Source: CAZOKO01 sp964580455
Lineage (GTDB): Bacteria; Desulfobacterota; WTBG01
Length of the DNA: 16,098 nucleotides
Reading direction: 5' to 3'
NCBI GenBank assembly: GCA_964580455.1
Contig: CAZOKO010000065.1
Location: 1 to 16,098 of the forward strand
The notes beneath the pieces are model-generated. The model ran no database searches. It was not told the DNA's origin and saw only the letters and a program-made list of their open reading frames with translations. Position 1 is the first letter of the stretch, and every line of letters begins with the position of its first letter. Shown piece by piece: positions 14,094-16,098 of the stretch. Both the position numbers and the translations under genes were made by a program.

Positions 14094-14501
14094 CTAGAAT
14101 TGAATCTCTATCGCTTTATAAGGACATACCGGTATACATAGTTCGCAGGCAATACATTTATCTTTGATAAAAGAAACCAGCATCTTTTCCCGGTCTAAGT
14201 TTAAAGCACCTGTGGGACAAATAGGAATACAAGCAGTACAATGAATACACTGATTCTCATGCCATTTTATGTCTTGTGCTAAAGATTGAACCTCTACACC
14301 AAGTCCAGAGAGATAAGCCATCCCTGTATCCAAAGCGCTTTTTTTTCCAGTCATTTCAATTACCAGTCTCCCCTGCTCTTTGGGAGTAATATTAGCTCTT
14401 AAGATATTAATCATTAAGTCGTGTTCTTTCACTAGATGGTAAGTAATGGGTTGATCTATCATATTGTGTGGGAAAGTGAGCACAACTCTTTTCTTCTTCA
14501 T
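14094..14501 (-). CDS. NIL domain plus 2x[4Fe-4S] ferredoxin (homocysteine biosynthesis partner)
   Basis: The 135-residue protein has an N-terminal NIL domain (about 1-75: VVLTFPHNMIDQPITYHLVKEHD) and a C-terminal two-cluster ferredoxin. The two ferredoxin motifs are CIHCTACIPICP (85-96) and CIACELCIPVCP (115-126). In Methanosarcina a protein of the same design (MA1822) works with the DUF39 protein MA1821 in converting aspartate semialdehyde and sulfide to homocysteine. The DUF39 gene is directly upstream here, so the pair is very probably the same system, with this protein supplying electrons. The start has a GAGGAG ribosome site. The 114-nt spacer before it carries a heptad repeat. Confidence 0.92.
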   Translation of the reverse strand: MKKKRVVLTFPHNMIDQPITYHLVKEHDLMINILRANITPKEQGRLVIEMTGKKSALDTGMAYLSGLGVEVQSLAQDIKWHENQCIHCTACIPICPTGALNLDREKMLVSFIKDKCIACELCIPVCPYKAIEIQF

Positions 14502-14560
14502 CCCTCATCTCCTCATTTAGTTCGTTTCAACTGCTAAATCTTAGGATTTTTAGATCTTGT

Positions 14561-14608
14561 CTTCGTAATCGCAATTCCTCAATCCCTTAATTCCCAAATC
14601 TCCTAATT
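14561..14608. repeat. Heptad-type repeat between the DUF39 and NIL-ferredoxin genes
   Basis: Read on the minus strand, this stretch divides into 7-nt units: ttaggag, atttggg, aattaag, ggattga, ggaattg, cgattac, gaagaca. It shares period and a GGATT-like core with the tracts at 1-42 and 1773-1831. It lies inside the probable operon, in the 114-nt spacer. Confidence 0.45.
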
Positions 14609-14615
14609 ACACAAA

Positions 14616-15836
14616 TCACTTACGTCTCGATTTCTTTAATGGCCTCTCCTTTAATAGTTTGAAAGTAACACCCGAGTCAGCTGAAGGCATAGAGGCAACT
14701 TGTTCAGTAAGGAAGAAATCCCCCCTCTTGATCCAATCTTTAAGAATGGTTGCAATTTCTCTTGCCTTTGCATAACTCGAAAGACTACCGGTTCTAATTT
14801 TCTTGCCATTGACCTTGATGCTTCCACTCTTTAGCTGTTTGTAGTTTACCTCTCCTAAGCTCCCTGATTTGATCTGAGGATAAGACTGGCTATAATCGAC
14901 CACCTGAGCCTTTATCTCCTCATCTTTTATGGCTGTATATTTGAGGATCTCATCATTCAAAATGGGTATGGGGATACCGATTCCTACAGTAAGCGATCCT
15001 CCATATCCAGTAAAACTTGCTCCCTTAAGCCAGTTAGAACTCATCTTTTTGAGGTCTCCCATCACGGCTAAAGTTCCTGCAGGTGACGTGGGAACACCAT
15101 TGCTACCCCTTTTTACAGTAGGGTTATGCTGTGTCCCACTCCAAACTACATAGCCTACCCCACCACCTAAAAATATTCTCGTTCCTATCCCGACGGTTTT
15201 ATAATAAGGGTCATTAAGAAGAGGCGAGAGCTGACCTGCACTGCAATAGGTGGCATTGCCTAATCTTGGTTGAAGCACCCCCATATAAGTGTATATCACT
15301 CTGTCAGAAAGATTTACCGCAACGTTATAGTTCTGATAACAATTGCGGGGATTGAAGAGCACTGCTTCATTTAGATCTTTTATATTAATCCACGTTTCAA
15401 GTTTATCACGGGGATAGCAGTCTGTCCCATAGGTATTGGCTACCAATTTAATATCTTTTCCACTAACCAGTTCTTCAATGACATGTCCGCCTCCATAGTT
15501 GAACTCTCCAGGAAAGACACTATTTTTAGGGTCTCTATCTGGAAGAGCTGTAGCTCCAATATAAAGATCTACTGCTGCCATGCCCGCATATGCAGGAACA
15601 TCATTGAGATAAGTAGTGCCACCCCCAAGCTTTATCCGAGGCTTTGAATGACCAACATTAAAATAGGCACCAGAGGAACACATGGGTCCAAAGGTTCCTG
15701 TGGTTACTACATCAACTTCCTGGGCTACTTTCTTAATACCCTTTTTCTCTGCCAGTTCAATCACTTCCTCGGCGGTTACAACCACAGCCTTGCCTTGTTT
15801 TATGAGCTTATTTATTTCTTTTATTGTCTTCGCCAT
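14616..15836 (-). CDS. DUF39/COG1900 homocysteine biosynthesis protein
   Basis: The protein from this start is 406 residues. It matches the DUF39 family: TTGTFGPMCSSGAYFN (45-60), RIKLGGGTTYLNDVPAYAG (67-85), TDCYPRD (138-144), PRNCYQNYNVAVN (163-175) and the glycine-rich GIGTRIFLGGGVGYVVW. C53 and C140 are the likely reactive cysteines; two cysteines of the Methanosarcina relative are implicated in persulfide chemistry. With the NIL-ferredoxin it would make homocysteine from aspartate semialdehyde and sulfide, bypassing the acylated-homoserine route to methionine. The open frame extends upstream to 15917, but the extra 27 residues look non-homologous (LRIIYLTWKLF...), while the ATG at 15836 has a GGAGAGG site 4 nt upstream and the family-typical start. 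No C-terminal CBS domain is present. Confidence 0.9.
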   Translation of the reverse strand: MAKTIKEINKLIKQGKAVVVTAEEVIELAEKKGIKKVAQEVDVVTTGTFGPMCSSGAYFNVGHSKPRIKLGGGTTYLNDVPAYAGMAAVDLYIGATALPDRDPKNSVFPGEFNYGGGHVIEELVSGKDIKLVANTYGTDCYPRDKLETWINIKDLNEAVLFNPRNCYQNYNVAVNLSDRVIYTYMGVLQPRLGNATYCSAGQLSPLLNDPYYKTVGIGTRIFLGGGVGYVVWSGTQHNPTVKRGSNGVPTSPAGTLAVMGDLKKMSSNWLKGASFTGYGGSLTVGIGIPIPILNDEILKYTAIKDEEIKAQVVDYSQSYPQIKSGSLGEVNYKQLKSGSIKVNGKKIRTGSLSSYAKAREIATILKDWIKRGDFFLTEQVASMPSADSGVTFKLLKERPLKKSRRK

Positions 15837-15840
15837 CTGC

Positions 15841-15847
15841 CCTCTCC
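15841..15847 (-). promoter_or_regulatory. Ribosome binding site fixing the DUF39 protein start
   Basis: On the minus strand this reads GGAGAGG, four bases before the ATG at 15836. It is the reason for preferring that start over the upstream in-frame ATG at 15917, which lacks such a site. Confidence 0.7.
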
Positions 15848-15924
15848 ATAATCTTCGAGGTAAATTATTAATTGGATCAATAAACAACTTCCAAGTTAAA
15901 TATATTATTCTCAGCACACTCTGC

Positions 15925-16098
15925 CTGCCCCGTTAAATGCTTACCGTGTGAAATGCTTGCTTTGTGCAAAGAGTAAATTTTTCCACTGGGGCAATGCTTA
16001 TTTCATCATGGCGAAGCTATTTATCTGGGGCGATCTGTGGTGAATAGTCATAACGTCCCCGCAAAGCGGGGAGCTTGGCGGTTGTGAGCCACCCCAAG
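15925..16098. repeat. Hairpin-rich non-coding tract at the right end
   Basis: No gene is seen here. TCCCCGC (16056-16062) pairs perfectly with GCGGGGA (16066-16072) around an AAA loop. CTTGG (16074-16078) pairs with CCAAG (16094-16098) at the window edge. ATGCTTA/G occurs three times (15937, 15953, 15994) and CTGGGGC twice (near 15986 and 16025). The mixture suggests a dispersed repeat or palindromic element that continues beyond the window, upstream of the DUF39 gene. Confidence 0.45.

Noticed and set aside
15837..15917. 27-residue N-terminal extension of the DUF39 protein
   Set aside because: The internal ATG has a strong GGAGAGG site and the family-typical start; the extension has no support.

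Overview
The window reads as chromosome of an anaerobic, respiring Gram-negative bacterium. It carries membrane and periplasmic cytochromes, a small lipoprotein, an Fnr-like regulator and many oxygen-sensitive Fe-S enzymes (NadA, BioB, a NIL-ferredoxin, a QueG-like protein). An octaheme hydroxylamine-oxidoreductase-like cytochrome (HAO) beside a Rieske/cytochrome b pair recalls, from memory, the kuste4569-4574 locus of the anammox planctomycete Kuenenia. A Brocadiales-like Planctomycetota is therefore my best guess, held at low to moderate confidence because no rRNA or marker gene is present. Sixteen protein genes are supported; I found no tRNA, rRNA, CRISPR array or transposase.

Region 1 (1-5284, minus strand) is a probable electron-transfer operon. 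In transcription order it holds a QueG-like double-cluster Fe-S protein, an AIM24/TIGR00266 protein, a Rieske protein, a b6-type cytochrome b with a candidate heme ci cysteine, and a membrane-anchored octaheme HAO-like cytochrome. The likely role is quinol oxidation by Rieske/b, with electrons passed to the multiheme protein acting on nitrite, NO or hydroxylamine. Degenerate 7-nt repeats lie on both sides of the HAO gene.

Region 2 (5285-7861, plus strand) holds a Crp/Fnr regulator with an N-terminal CxxC, a 62-residue lipoprotein, a stretch of about 270 nt where I see no gene, and a cysteine synthase gene behind a near-consensus sigma70 promoter.

Region 3 (7939-15836, minus strand) is a run of nine genes concerned mostly with sulfur and cofactors. 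In transcription order: a DUF39/COG1900 homocysteine synthase, NIL-ferredoxin, MOSC protein, Thi4 thiazole synthase, an archaemetzincin-like protein with an eroded catalytic site, NadA, a MnmA-type tRNA thiolase, a YedF-type TusA-DsrE protein and BioB. Several lack the textbook sulfur-donor residue: BioB lacks one [2Fe-2S] cysteine and MnmA lacks its second catalytic cysteine. Homocysteine synthesis is of the sulfide-dependent type. My reading is that this anaerobe builds cysteine, homocysteine, biotin and perhaps thio-tRNA from sulfide or cluster-bound sulfide rather than from persulfide relays. The Thi4 is a counterpoint, because it has a cysteine at the position that is a suicidal sulfur donor in yeast.

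Dispersed intergenic repeats (heptad tracts, a GAAA-loop hairpin repeat at 10752-10840, and a hairpin-rich tract at the right end) separate the gene blocks.
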